NCBI RefSeq assembly: GCF_001712795.1
Contig: NZ_KV757727.1
Span: 1 to 50,872, forward strand
Direction: 5' to 3'
Origin: Nostoc sp. KVJ20
Lineage (GTDB): Bacteria; Cyanobacteriota; Cyanobacteriia; Cyanobacteriales; Nostocaceae
Length of the DNA: 50,872 nucleotides
The position numbers were made by a program, and so were the translations under genes. The notes beneath the pieces were generated by a model. That model saw nothing but the letters and a program-made list of their open reading frames with translations. It ran no database searches and was not told the origin of the DNA. How positions within the stretch are numbered: the first letter of the stretch is position 1; each line of letters starts with the position of its first letter. Positions 10,201-17,253 of this stretch are shown in pieces.

Positions 10201-10269
10201 AAAGCGCACTTACTAGAAACGCGCGATCGCATCGAGAAAGTCTTAAACGCCCCGTTGCAAGGGAATTAA
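7267..10269 (+). CDS. Secreted zinc-dependent metalloprotease (metzincin-type, DUF5117/DUF4953 family)
   Basis: About 1000 residues. The extended zinc site HEVGHTLGLRH (His598, Glu599, His602, His608, counted from 7267) is followed by a Met-turn, TSVMDY, about 35 residues on, as in metzincins. The architecture fits the large bacterial proteins annotated as zinc-dependent metalloproteases with DUF5117 upstream and DUF4953 around the zinc site. I place the start at the ATG at 7267, which is preceded by GGGGA and opens a signal peptide (MNKLSFYMILLQGLFLG, ending near TASA); a TTG ten codons earlier would spoil it. It probably acts in the periplasm or outside the cell; the substrate is unknown. 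Transcribed alone, with long flanking spacers. Confidence 0.88.
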   Translation: MNKLSFYMILLQGLFLGITTASAKSPSFNKVDTELSVKHKIVKGVVTDRIAEKSHNQLMTAALSLKNTNISQEKKLPSGQVWVVNQNKHAQPQPFIWVVKDPKKAGQQPFLQVAKPNAKPNPSKPVAKDDLEAFDEVIKDTQKSGGLFTLYRNKEKNKIYLEIKPEQLNKNYLATATLESGIGERGIYSGMPLQDFLFYFQRVDDKLHFVIRNVNFRTREGDPQARSLARSFSDSVLYSISIKSIHPQRKTFLIDLGDLLLTDLAGLSVSLGVPGSTDQSYFGTAKAFPQNLEIESVLNFSGGTGRESEIASFASLADNRGFTLRVHYSLSQLPDKDYRPRIADDRIGYFITAYQDLSKDDRGDSFVRYINRWHLEKQDPKAKISPPKKPIVFWIDNAVPLEYRDAMKEGVLMWNKAFLKAGFKDAIEVRQMPDDATWDPADIRYNTIRWINTVDGYFAMGPSRVNPLTGEILDADILVDASFVRLLKSEYRKIVQPSQQSSQTQNLTTLSALMQNRLLCANGLDAKNNGMPQQMQGEQGLLSRLSKMAGEYDLCYGMEAANQFAVGSLAMSLLPDTMATPDQVKEYINQYLRLIIAHEVGHTLGLRHNFRGSTLLAPEEMNNTEITKTKGLTTSVMDYIPPNIAPQGTKQGDYFPSMVGVYDEWAIKYGYIPIQTSTPLAEKPILEEIAGESYKPELSYSTDEDVYDLDPTANAWDNSGNVLLYSQWQLNNSRVMWERLDKRFPLAGDSYSDVSERFSTVLGNYFQQIYYTTKYIGGQSFYRIRPGEIASDNVSGVGQKRLPFEPVPVEQQREALETLQKYVFAEDALSFSPELLNKLAPSRWRHWGSSPQVGRLDYPIHDLVLLMQGSVLRDLFSGDRLSRLKDIELKTKPENALTLPELFETLQSGIWTEVIKPKGKPMKITSLRRGLQRQYLDILTGMVLRKEYVPEDARTLAWYKLKQLDEKLKGVNSDDEYTKAHLLETRDRIEKVLNAPLQGN

Positions 10270-10294
10270 AAAAGATAGAAGTAAGGAATTTTAC

Positions 10295-10416
10295 TATAGG
10301 ACTCATATTTGATTTCGGAAAAAACTCAGTACAACTAAGAAGCCTTCTTGACTGTTGCCTGTAGCAAGATTGCCTGTCTACGCAAATTCGTTCAGAAATC
10401 AAAGCGGATTCCTATA
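10295..10416. mobile_element. MITE-like element, copy 1 of 2
   Basis: A 122-base element with terminal inverted repeats of about 22 bases (TATAGGACTCATATTTGATT... against its imperfect complement ending ...CGGATTCCTATA). A second, nearly identical copy lies at 45189-45317, so it is mobile or recently copied. Interior non-coding. It sits between the metalloprotease stop and xisH. Confidence 0.8.
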
Positions 10417-10497
10417 TTAATTCTTTACTTCTCTTCTCTATCCCCTAATTTTGGCTAAATATATTTAGAATGCTCATACAGGCTGAAAAAATAGTTT

Positions 10498-10917
10498 ATG
10501 TCAGCTAGAGATAAATTTCACAATGTTGTGAAATCGGCATTACAAAAGGATGGGTGGCGAATTACTCATGATCCTTTGCTAATTCGCATAGAAAATATTA
10601 CCGATATGTACATCGATTTGGGAGCAGAGAGAATTATTGCGGCAGAAAGAGAGGGACAAATAATAGCGGTTGAAGTTAAAAGTTTTATCGGTACTTCAAC
10701 TATTTCTGAGTTTCATACTGCGGTGGGACAATTTATTAATTATCGATATGCGTTAGAAGAGATAGATTCTGAGCGAGTTTTGTATTTAGCAGTACCCTTA
10801 AACACTTATAACGATTTTTTAAATAAACCATTTATTAAAAGTATTATCCAGCGTAGTCAAATTAATCTGATAGTTTATGATGTGGAAACGGAGGAAATTA
10901 GCCGATGGCAGATTTAG
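10498..10917 (+). CDS. xisH: XisH, fdxN-element excision controlling factor family
   Basis: 139 residues, full length for the XisH family, which is required with XisI for programmed excision of the fdxN element during heterocyst development in Anabaena; most XisH/XisI pairs in cyanobacteria are not next to an excision element and their role is unknown. The fold belongs to the PD-(D/E)xK nuclease-like group: Asp40 (YIDLGAE) followed by Glu59-Val-Lys61 (AVEVKSF) match the catalytic pattern. xisI begins 13 bases before the end of this gene, so they are co-translated. No strong ribosome binding site is visible before the ATG. No fdxN-element recombinase (XisF) is present in this window. Confidence 0.92.
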   Translation: MSARDKFHNVVKSALQKDGWRITHDPLLIRIENITDMYIDLGAERIIAAEREGQIIAVEVKSFIGTSTISEFHTAVGQFINYRYALEEIDSERVLYLAVPLNTYNDFLNKPFIKSIIQRSQINLIVYDVETEEISRWQI

Positions 10918-11240
10918 ATAAATATCGAAAGTGTATTCGGCAATTACTTACAGAATATGCTCAACGCGCCTCCTCTAATAATGAAATTGAAGCTCAAACA
11001 ATTTTTGACGTAGAACAAGACCATTACCAACTGATATATATTGGTTGGCAAAATAGACGTAGGATTTTTGGCCCTGTGATGCATTTTGATATCAAAAATG
11101 GCAAAATTTGGATTCAGTGGAATGGCACAGAAGAGGATGTAGGTGAGCAACTTGCGGCGATGGGAGTACCAAAAAACGATATTGTAGTTGGATTTCACCC
11201 ACCTTACATCCGGCAGTATACAGATTATGCTGTGAGTTAA
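10905..11240 (+). CDS. xisI: XisI, fdxN-element excision controlling factor family
   Basis: 111 residues, complete. Recognisable XisI features: a YRKCIRQLLTEYA helix at the start, the QLIYIGWQNRRRIFGPVMHF core (about 43-62), GKIWIQWNGTE, and the C-terminal VGFHPPYIRQYTDYAV. It overlaps xisH by 13 bases, and the two always travel as a pair in cyanobacteria, often several per genome. Whether they form a toxin-antitoxin-like or regulatory nuclease complex is unproven. The stop codon directly abuts the broken histidine phosphatase gene on the other strand. Confidence 0.92.
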   Translation: MADLDKYRKCIRQLLTEYAQRASSNNEIEAQTIFDVEQDHYQLIYIGWQNRRRIFGPVMHFDIKNGKIWIQWNGTEEDVGEQLAAMGVPKNDIVVGFHPPYIRQYTDYAVS

Positions 11241-11351
11241 TCACAAATCAGTTAGAGCGATCGCTTGGAGATCACCCTCTGATGTAAGAGGCACATTAGG
11301 TTCTTGTCCCACGCCTTGGCAATGTCGCACAATATACGGGGTTTTCTGCAT
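11241..11351 (-). pseudogene. N-terminal fragment of a histidine phosphatase (phosphoglycerate mutase family) gene
   Basis: On the minus strand an ATG at 11351 opens a 36-codon frame beginning MQKTPYIVRHCQGVGQEP and continuing PLTSEGDLQAIAL before a TGA at 11241. This matches the start of histidine phosphatases: a beta strand followed by the RH motif with the phospho-accepting His10, then the LT.EG.QA helix. The family needs about 160-200 residues, so everything after the first helix is missing. The break point coincides exactly with the xisI stop, suggesting that arrival of the xisHI segment or a deletion removed the rest. Confidence 0.6.
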
Positions 11352-11378
11352 CAAGTTTATGTATAGAAAACTCAAGAT

Positions 11379-11418
11379 GAGGCAGCAGATGAGAAAGTTA
11401 GTTTCCGCCTGCTACCTC
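11379..11418 (-). terminator. Possible hairpin terminator
   Basis: GAGGCAGCAG (11379-11388) pairs with CTGCTACCTC (11409-11418) with one mismatch. It lies just beyond the stop codon of the minus-strand DUF1995 gene (11428). No T-run is obvious, so it may be only a weak terminator. Confidence 0.35.
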
Positions 11419-11427
11419 TGCATTATC

Positions 11428-12162
11428 CTAACTACTCAACGCCTTTAAGAACCGTTGCAAACTCTTAAACACACTCGGCTTTCTCGCAGGTGTCGCATCT
11501 GTTGTTGTTTGTTGTTGTCCTTTTAAAAGGATGAGATCCAAATCATCACCCGATGGTTTTGTGGGTAATTCAGCAATTCTTTGATATTCGCCACCTGTTT
11601 CCAGCCAAACTTCCCATTGTCCTGGGTAGCAACGACGTAGGGCACTTTGATCATCTATGGGGCGCAGGTAATAACAGGATTCAATGGTATTGGTGAAACG
11701 TTCACGAGTTTTTCTTGCTGCATAACCAATGCCCACAACCCCGGAATCTTCTAAACGGGGATTTAAAAAAACTAAAGGGCGATCGCCTATTACTTCACAT
11801 AACTTTTCCAACTGCGGTACTTCTACAGATGTGGGGGCGATGAATAAGAAAATTTCATCCTCTGGCTGAATTTTTGTCTGCAAGGAAGCAGCCCTTCCCG
11901 TACCGATATCCAAAATTTGAAATGGTGCATCAGCCCAATTGCGGCGGGCGAGAGCCGCAGCCCCAGCGTCAGCAAAGAAAATCTTCAAACGGGAATCATA
12001 TTCTGTAAACAGTGGCAGAAATTGTTCCGCCACCGGCATAAACTTGAGTTCTGGGAACAGGAACTCAACTTGTATGCGAGTACAGCCATCTGCAAGGGCA
12101 GCTTGAACGGCTATACGAGATTGGGCGATCGCATCTTCAAGACTATTTGGAAGTTCACTCAT
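11428..12162 (-). CDS. DUF1995 domain protein
   Basis: 244 residues. Matches the DUF1995 family found in cyanobacteria and chloroplasts, whose plant members include a photosystem II accumulation factor (LPA3-like). Visible features: an N-terminal helix (PNSLEDAIAQSRIAVQAAL), a conserved RIQVEFLFPELK strand, an FFADAGAAALARR stretch, and an IFLFIAPTSVEVPQLEKL core. The last 40 residues are a variable Thr/Lys-rich tail with a basic helix. Soluble, no signal peptide. A direct role in photosystem assembly is an inference from plant homologues. Monocistronic. Confidence 0.75.
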   Translation of the reverse strand: MSELPNSLEDAIAQSRIAVQAALADGCTRIQVEFLFPELKFMPVAEQFLPLFTEYDSRLKIFFADAGAAALARRNWADAPFQILDIGTGRAASLQTKIQPEDEIFLFIAPTSVEVPQLEKLCEVIGDRPLVFLNPRLEDSGVVGIGYAARKTRERFTNTIESCYYLRPIDDQSALRRCYPGQWEVWLETGGEYQRIAELPTKPSGDDLDLILLKGQQQTTTDATPARKPSVFKSLQRFLKALSS

Positions 12163-12362
12163 AATCTACATGGTGCTCTAGTGTCTACTCCCATTGTTTC
12201 AGTATTGGCTCTTAATTTCCGTTGAAAAAATATTTTATACCAGTATAATGTCTTATTTTTATAACTTTAGTTATATCTCTATTGATTCTCAACAGTGTTC
12301 AATTTGAGTATTTTCTCATCAAGTATGAATTATAAATCATCAAATATCTCAACTGAACTCAG

Positions 12363-12376
12363 TCGCCAGCAGGAGG
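12363..12376 (+). promoter_or_regulatory. Leader motif shared with the next paralogue, copy 1
   Basis: TCGCCAGCAGGAGG lies 63 bases before the ATG of the first PRC-barrel/DUF2382 gene. A 13-of-14 match, TCGCCAGAAGGAGG, lies 68 bases before the ATG of the second. It is too far upstream to be the ribosome binding site of the main gene. It may be a transcription-factor or promoter element, or a strong Shine-Dalgarno of a leader. Confidence 0.45.
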
Positions 12377-12439
12377 AGACTTATCACAATATTTTTTACA
12401 CTATTAAATAAACCTTATAAACTACTTAGGTAAAAGTAT

Positions 12440-13282
12440 ATGCCTCTTCATAAACTTGAACATTTTGACCAAAAGTATCTCGATAGTTTTGGCGGAGACG
12501 ACATTAAAGCGCTGGATCTTTATACTCAGGGAGGAGAAAGAATTGGTTCCGTGGCTGATGTTTTAGTTGATGACGATGGTCGTTTTCGGTATTTAATTAT
12601 TGATGTCAGCTTAGATTTTATTAGCAAAAAGATATTGCTCCCAATTGGTCTTTGCCGGATCAATTATCCAGAAAGACGCGTCTATGTTGATGGGTTAAGC
12701 AGACAGCAAGTAGAAAATTTACCCGATCATAAAGAAGATACGATCCTTGATAAGGATTACGAAGAAAATGTCCGTAGTGTATTTCGTTCTTCAAACAGCG
12801 GTGTGACCTACGATCGCAATACATACAATTATCAGAAAGATCCAGATTTATACGGTTTGAATGAGCAATCCGATCAAACTTTTAGACTCTATGAAGAACG
12901 ATTAATTGCCAACAAACACCGCATAAAAACTGGAGAAGTAACCGTTGGCAAGCACATTGAAATAGAAACTGCACGCGTTACAATACCTATTGAAAAAGAA
13001 CGAGTTCTGATTGAGCGAGTCATGCCAACAGAAGCAGGAAAGGTTTTAGATCCCAATGAAATTAAGTTTCAAGAAGGGGAAGTAGCACGCATAGAAGTGT
13101 ATGAAGAAACGCCTGAGATACATAAAGAAGCCTTTGTGCGTGAAGAAGTCCGGGTCAAGAAAGTAATAGAACGGGACACTGTGGAAGCACAAGACACCGT
13201 TCGTCGAGAAGAGTTAGATGTTGATACTGCGGGTAATTTAAATGTGCAAGAAAATGGGATGACTACACATGAAGCTATTTAA
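12440..13282 (+). CDS. PRC-barrel and DUF2382 protein, paralogue 1
   Basis: 280 residues: an N-terminal PRC-barrel-like domain (about 20-100; ALDLYTQGGERIGSVADVLV, then a RYLIIDVS strand) and a C-terminal DUF2382 domain (about 150-265; RLYEERLIANKHRIKTGEVT, then repeated short charged beta strands). Cytoplasmic, very acidic and basic by turns. Related PRC-barrel/DUF2382 proteins of filamentous cyanobacteria are linked to desiccation or akinete formation (AvaK-type proteins, from memory), and in other bacteria to stress. A start at 12440 with AGG nine bases upstream is reasonable. The first of three related genes in a row on the same strand, each separated by 240-420 bases, so probably separate transcripts. 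Confidence 0.85.
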   Translation: MPLHKLEHFDQKYLDSFGGDDIKALDLYTQGGERIGSVADVLVDDDGRFRYLIIDVSLDFISKKILLPIGLCRINYPERRVYVDGLSRQQVENLPDHKEDTILDKDYEENVRSVFRSSNSGVTYDRNTYNYQKDPDLYGLNEQSDQTFRLYEERLIANKHRIKTGEVTVGKHIEIETARVTIPIEKERVLIERVMPTEAGKVLDPNEIKFQEGEVARIEVYEETPEIHKEAFVREEVRVKKVIERDTVEAQDTVRREELDVDTAGNLNVQENGMTTHEAI

Positions 13283-13431
13283 TTAGCTAATTAATAAGTT
13301 TGGTTGGGAGATTTATCTAAAATAATCATCCAGCTAAAGTTATACCATTTTACATTTTAGATGGGGAATTGCTTTGTTTCGGTTATTCCGTGAATCCTCC
13401 ATCTAAATAATTCTTTTTAACTTTTTAAGAA

Positions 13432-13464
13432 TTTACATCTTGATAAACAGCGTCAAGATGTAAA
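13432..13464 (+). terminator. Hairpin terminator between PRC-barrel paralogues
   Basis: TTTACATCTTGA and TCAAGATGTAAA form a perfect 12-base-pair stem with a 9-base loop, followed by AATTTTT. The long AT stem with trailing T tract is consistent with an intrinsic terminator for the gene ending at 13282. Confidence 0.6.
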
Positions 13465-13620
13465 AATTTTTGCGAGTATTTTAATATCTTGGTAAATCCA
13501 TTTATCAAGTCTAGATATTTACAAAAAAAATGAAGAACTCGCAATTTGTATATCTTTATTTAGCTATGTTGATAAACACTTCCTATAACTTTTGATTATT
13601 TAGCCTTGGAAAAAATTCAT

Positions 13621-13634
13621 TCGCCAGAAGGAGG
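13621..13634 (+). promoter_or_regulatory. Leader motif shared with the previous paralogue, copy 2
   Basis: TCGCCAGAAGGAGG, 13 of 14 identical to 12363-12376 and at nearly the same distance from its gene. Here the AGGAGG could also serve a tiny leader frame at 13650-13676. Confidence 0.45.
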
Positions 13635-13702
13635 TATACAAATCCAAAAATGTCTAGTTTAGTTATTAAGAGATGAAGAGAAAATTTTTGAGGCTAAATA
13701 TA

Positions 13703-14560
13703 ATGGTTCTTTACAAATTAGAAGATTTTGAGCCTAACTACCGGGAAACCTTTGAAGGTCACGATATTAATGGGCTTGGAGTATATACACAAGGAACTGA
13801 TGAAAAAATTGGCACTGTCAGCGACGTTTTAGTTGACGAGGAAGGCCATTTTCGCTATCTAGTTGTTGACTTAGGCTTCTGGATTTTTGGTAAGAAAGTA
13901 TTGCTACCACTCGGTCGTGCTCGTATCGACTATAACGTTGAGCGCGTGTACACAATTGGCTTGACTAGAGAGCAAGCAGAAGATTTACCTGAGTTTAATG
14001 AACGTCAAACCCTTGATTACGACTATGAAGAACGGGTGCGTGGTGTATATCGCCAACCCACAGATAACACCCCTTCTGTAGAAGCTTCAGCACCATTAGA
14101 TACAACACCCACTTACGCCCGTGATAACTACAATTACGAACGTGAACCTTCTTTATACGGGCTAAATGAACAAGATCATCAAACTCTGAGATTGTATGAA
14201 GAACGGCTGATTGCCAGTAAACGACGCCAAAAGACTGGAGAAGTAACAATTGGCAAGCATGTTGAGACTGATACTGCACGCGTTGCAGTGCCCATAGAAA
14301 GAGAACGAGTTGTGATTGAACGTGTAACTCCAACAGATGCGGGTGCATCTGTCTCTGCACGCGAAGCAGATTTCCGTGAAGGCGAAGTTGCTCGCATAGA
14401 AATCCACGAAGAAACTCCTGATGTTCGCAAAGAAGCATTTTTGCGTGAAGAAGTTAGAGTGAGAAAAGTGGTAGATCAAGACACAGTTGAAACTCAAGAA
14501 ACTGTGCGTCGTGAAGAGTTAGATGTAAATTCTGGTAATCTTCCGATTCAAGAACGCTAA
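13703..14560 (+). CDS. PRC-barrel and DUF2382 protein, paralogue 2
   Basis: 285 residues from the ATG at 13703. I chose this start because MVLYKLEDFEPNYRETF aligns with the first residues of the preceding gene; an ATG at 13673 would add ten residues lacking there. Same two-domain plan: PRC-barrel (about 20-105, KIGTVSDVLVDEEGHFRYLV) and DUF2382 (about 165-280, with EEVRVRKVVDQDTVETQETV near the end). It shares long identical stretches with paralogue 1, so the pair arose by tandem duplication; a Ser/Pro/Thr-rich linker (about 122-145) is longer here. Probably a stress-linked cytoplasmic protein; biochemical role unknown. Confidence 0.85.
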   Translation: MVLYKLEDFEPNYRETFEGHDINGLGVYTQGTDEKIGTVSDVLVDEEGHFRYLVVDLGFWIFGKKVLLPLGRARIDYNVERVYTIGLTREQAEDLPEFNERQTLDYDYEERVRGVYRQPTDNTPSVEASAPLDTTPTYARDNYNYEREPSLYGLNEQDHQTLRLYEERLIASKRRQKTGEVTIGKHVETDTARVAVPIERERVVIERVTPTDAGASVSAREADFREGEVARIEIHEETPDVRKEAFLREEVRVRKVVDQDTVETQETVRREELDVNSGNLPIQER

Positions 14561-14570
14561 CTAAATATAG

Positions 14571-14648
14571 TCATTAGTTACTAGCTAATGACTAATAATT
14601 AATTCGACACAGTGCAGGTAAGGCTGTTGAATGAATTAGCCTTACCTG
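14571..14648 (+). terminator. Two hairpins after PRC-barrel paralogue 2
   Basis: First, AGTCATTAG pairs with CTAATGACT around 14573-14594. Second, CAGGTAAGGCT (14615-14625) pairs perfectly with AGCCTTACCTG (14638-14648). Neither is followed by a clear T run. They may end transcription or protect the mRNA end. Confidence 0.4.
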
Positions 14649-14798
14649 TGCTTGCAATGATTGATGCCACTTTAGATTTGGGATTGCGAATTTTACTCTT
14701 GATGTAGCTTGAATAAATATATCTATCGCAAACCTTTTCTGGTATCAATGTGACTAATTTAATCTAGCTAAATAGAAAGCAGTTCATAAATTTTGTAT

Positions 14799-15698
14799 AT
14801 GAATAGCCAACTGATGGCAAAAAACATTAGACAGTCAAATGGTAACCCTGGCACTACTAGCACCTCACTGGCAGAGTTAAGAAAGAAGGTGAACAATTTT
14901 GCTGTCTTTGATAAGCAAGGTCAGTTAGTAGGAAGAGTTCATGATTTAATTGTGGATGATAATCGTCGCCTAAACTTAGTTATATCTAGGCAGATTAATC
15001 AAAAAACTGTAGAATATGGTCAGCAGTTAGCCGATAAGCATACTTCTTTATTTCGCTTGCAGAGCCAGAGAATAAAACAAATTGACAAGCCGAATAAATC
15101 TGTTTTCATAGACTTAAACAAATCAGAAATAGAGTATATGCCTGAATATTTAGAAACAGAAAAACCAGGCGATCGCAACTCAACTGAGCAACTAGCGAAT
15201 AATCAAACTACAAATAGCCTAATTGATCCCGTAAATTTAGAGCAGGCTACTGAAGAACATATTATTCGTCTATTAGAAGAACGACTAGTTATTGAAAGCA
15301 GTAAGCGTAAAGTTGGTGAGGTAATTGTTCGCAAAGTAGTTGAAACCCGGATGATACAAGTTCCTGTCCGGCGTGAAAAGCTGATTGTGGAACAAGTTAG
15401 CCCAGAACACAAACAACTCGCAGAAATTGATTTAGGGGAGGGAGAAATTGCTGGCGTTGACTTGACCGATGTAGAAAGACTTGAATTTACAGGTCTTGAC
15501 AGCAGTTTAACGGTAAGCAGCGAATTTAGTTCACCTAAAATTGCTAGTTTATTATTGAATGCGATCGCACTAGAGCAAAATCACGGCTGCAAGCGAGTGC
15601 GAGTGACCATTGCTGTTGAAGATGAGTCACACCAGAAAAAATACCAGGAGTGGTTTGACCGCTGTTCTAAAGGTCAATCACTAAAACCAGAAAAATAA
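14799..15698 (+). CDS. PRC-barrel/DUF2382-like protein, divergent paralogue 3
   Basis: About 299 residues from the ATG at 14799 (another ATG lies at 14814). The N-terminal PRC-barrel-like domain (about 20-105; FDKQGQLVGRVHDLIVDDN) and one DUF2382-like block (about 150-210; IRLLEERLVIESSKRKVGEV then RKVVETRMIQVPVRREKLIV) are clear, but the second half of DUF2382 found in the two upstream proteins is replaced by an unrelated C-terminal region (about 215-299) containing SPKIASLLLNAIALEQNHGC and a KYQEWFDRC ending. So it kept the core and gained or diverged a new tail. Same strand as its paralogues. Role unknown; context suggests the same stress response. Confidence 0.75.
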   Translation: MNSQLMAKNIRQSNGNPGTTSTSLAELRKKVNNFAVFDKQGQLVGRVHDLIVDDNRRLNLVISRQINQKTVEYGQQLADKHTSLFRLQSQRIKQIDKPNKSVFIDLNKSEIEYMPEYLETEKPGDRNSTEQLANNQTTNSLIDPVNLEQATEEHIIRLLEERLVIESSKRKVGEVIVRKVVETRMIQVPVRREKLIVEQVSPEHKQLAEIDLGEGEIAGVDLTDVERLEFTGLDSSLTVSSEFSSPKIASLLLNAIALEQNHGCKRVRVTIAVEDESHQKKYQEWFDRCSKGQSLKPEK

Positions 15699-15718
15699 GT
15701 TTCTAGCAGATAAATTAC

Positions 15719-15748
15719 TAGGGTGGGCATTGTCCACCCTATTTTTTT
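15719..15748 (+). terminator. Strong intrinsic terminator
   Basis: TAGGGTGG and CCACCCTA form a perfect 8-base-pair GC-rich stem around a 7-base loop, followed directly by seven T. It should end transcription of the PRC-barrel/DUF2382 gene that stops at 15698, separating it from the potassium channel gene. Confidence 0.85.
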
Positions 15749-15862
15749 GCTGATTTGAGGAAAAAAAGTTGAAATTTCCGTTCTTTTGTGGATAGTGTGG
15801 AATGTCTCTAAAGCAACTTAATTTACAATACTAAGCAGTTGCCGTTCTTTTGGCTACTTGCA

Positions 15863-16786
15863 ATGAAATTTCGACTGAAGAGACTTTCACGGAAGAAACA
15901 ACAGCATCTAATCCCACCGATTCAGATTCAAGTTCGAGATGGAAAATTTGAGATTATGGGTATGGGTGTATGGCATTCCTACTGGCGCGATCCCTATCAT
16001 CTCCTGCTAACGATTCCCTGGACTGGCTTTCTGATCCTGATTTGTACTTTTTATATAACTATTAATGCTCTATTTGCCCTAGCTTACTTAATAGGAGGAG
16101 ATTGTATTGCCAACGCCCGACCTGGCTCTTTTTTAGATGTCTTCTTCTTTAGCGTCCAAACCCTAGCATCCATCGGCTATGGGGCAATGTATCCTAAAAC
16201 AACTTACGCCAACATTATTGTCACCATTGAAGCAATGATCGGTTTGGTGGGAATTGCTGTGATGACAGGACTCGCGTTTGCTCGATTCTCTAGACCTACA
16301 GCCCGTGTGCTTTTTAGTCGTGTAGCAGTAATTACATCTCATGATGCAATGCCAACTCTCATATTTCGCACGGCTAATCGGCGTCGCAATATGATTCTGG
16401 AGGCGCAAATGCGAGTCTACTTGATGCGCGACGAAGTAACCCTAGAAGGGCAATTCATGCGTCGATTCTACGATCTCAAACTTCTGAGGAGCCAAACGCC
16501 TAGCTTCACATTAAGCTGGTCAGTGATGCATGTCATTGATGAGTTTAGTCCTCTATATGGGATGACACCAGAATCGTTAACCCAGACAAATACTATAGTG
16601 ATTATCTCTTTGAGTGGCATTGATGAAACGGTTGCACAGGTTGTTCATGCCCGTCATAGTTATGGTGCTAATGAGATTTTGTGGAACAATCAATTTGCCG
16701 ATATCTTTTACCACACACCCGATGGACATCGCTACATTGATTACAATCGCTTCCACGATGTTTTACCTTTAGATGAAAATAGTTGA
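15863..16786 (+). CDS. KirBac-type inward-rectifier potassium channel
   Basis: About 307 residues. The pore carries the selectivity filter TLASIGYG (100-107), between two membrane helices (about 49-77 and 114-142). A slide helix with WRDPYHLLLTIPW precedes the first helix, and a C-terminal immunoglobulin-like cytoplasmic domain (about 150-300; MRVYLMRDEVTLEGQFMRRF, HVIDEFSPLYGMTPE) follows, as in KirBac channels. I take the ATG at 15863; an upstream TTG at 15839 would add eight residues. It passes K+ across the plasma membrane and takes part in membrane potential or osmotic control. Separated from the upstream PRC-barrel cluster by a strong terminator, so the association is positional only. 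Confidence 0.92.
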   Translation: MKFRLKRLSRKKQQHLIPPIQIQVRDGKFEIMGMGVWHSYWRDPYHLLLTIPWTGFLILICTFYITINALFALAYLIGGDCIANARPGSFLDVFFFSVQTLASIGYGAMYPKTTYANIIVTIEAMIGLVGIAVMTGLAFARFSRPTARVLFSRVAVITSHDAMPTLIFRTANRRRNMILEAQMRVYLMRDEVTLEGQFMRRFYDLKLLRSQTPSFTLSWSVMHVIDEFSPLYGMTPESLTQTNTIVIISLSGIDETVAQVVHARHSYGANEILWNNQFADIFYHTPDGHRYIDYNRFHDVLPLDENS

Positions 16787-16798
16787 AATTTCTGAAAG

Positions 16799-16993
16799 TT
16801 ATTCGGAAGTCTGATTGAGTTGTGGTTGTAAGGGTTTAACGACCACGCGACCATTTTCAACTACAGTGCAACTTTTAACTATGCTCTTACTGTGGTTAAC
16901 TGGCACATCCTGGCACTGGTTTTGGTGCGAGATGTTTTGCTCTTGTTGTTGGTTGAGGACGACAACACAAGAGGGGCAGGAGGCGAAGGACAT
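16799..16993 (-). CDS. Possible small Cys/Gln-rich protein, 64 residues
   Basis: A minus-strand frame starts MSFASCPSCVVVLNQQQEQN and ends 12 bases from the convergent channel gene. CPSC at the start could bind metal, and it has coherent hydrophilic composition, but two overlapping plus-strand frames exist in the same DNA, the ribosome binding site is weak and I recognise no family. Confidence 0.3.
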   Translation of the reverse strand: MSFASCPSCVVVLNQQQEQNISHQNQCQDVPVNHSKSIVKSCTVVENGRVVVKPLQPQLNQTSE

Positions 16994-17253
16994 ATAACGT
17001 ATTTTGATCTCTATATTAATAATTATCGCGCTACTGATGCTGTTTGGCTGAAAAATTTGCTACCCATGATGTGCTAGCCTACCATCCTGAAATTTAATTC
17101 AGTGCTGATTATTGCGTATATGCGAAACTATGGATGTAAGTACTTGCTTTCTTGTGCTTTTAGCCTGTGTAAACAGGAAAGCGGCTATAGATCCCGCCCC
17201 GCTTTCCTCTCTGCCCAAAATTGTTTGGCAGGGTTAGACAGTGGGTTTTTCTA
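16994..17253. other. Intergenic region before the DUF1400 gene
   Basis: No gene seen. It includes an imperfect hairpin (AGGAAAGCGG with CCGCTTTCCT, about 17176-17209) just before the hydrolase gene, which could act as an upstream terminator or a 5' leader structure. Confidence 0.45.

Larger units (their letters stand above)
13283..13702. other. Intergenic region with terminator and leader of paralogue 2
   Basis: Holds the perfect hairpin at 13432-13464, an AT-rich stretch likely to contain the promoter, the second copy of the shared leader motif (13621-13634) and a possible 8-codon leader frame starting at 13650 (MSSLVIKR), whose stop overlaps an alternative ATG at 13673. Confidence 0.55.
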
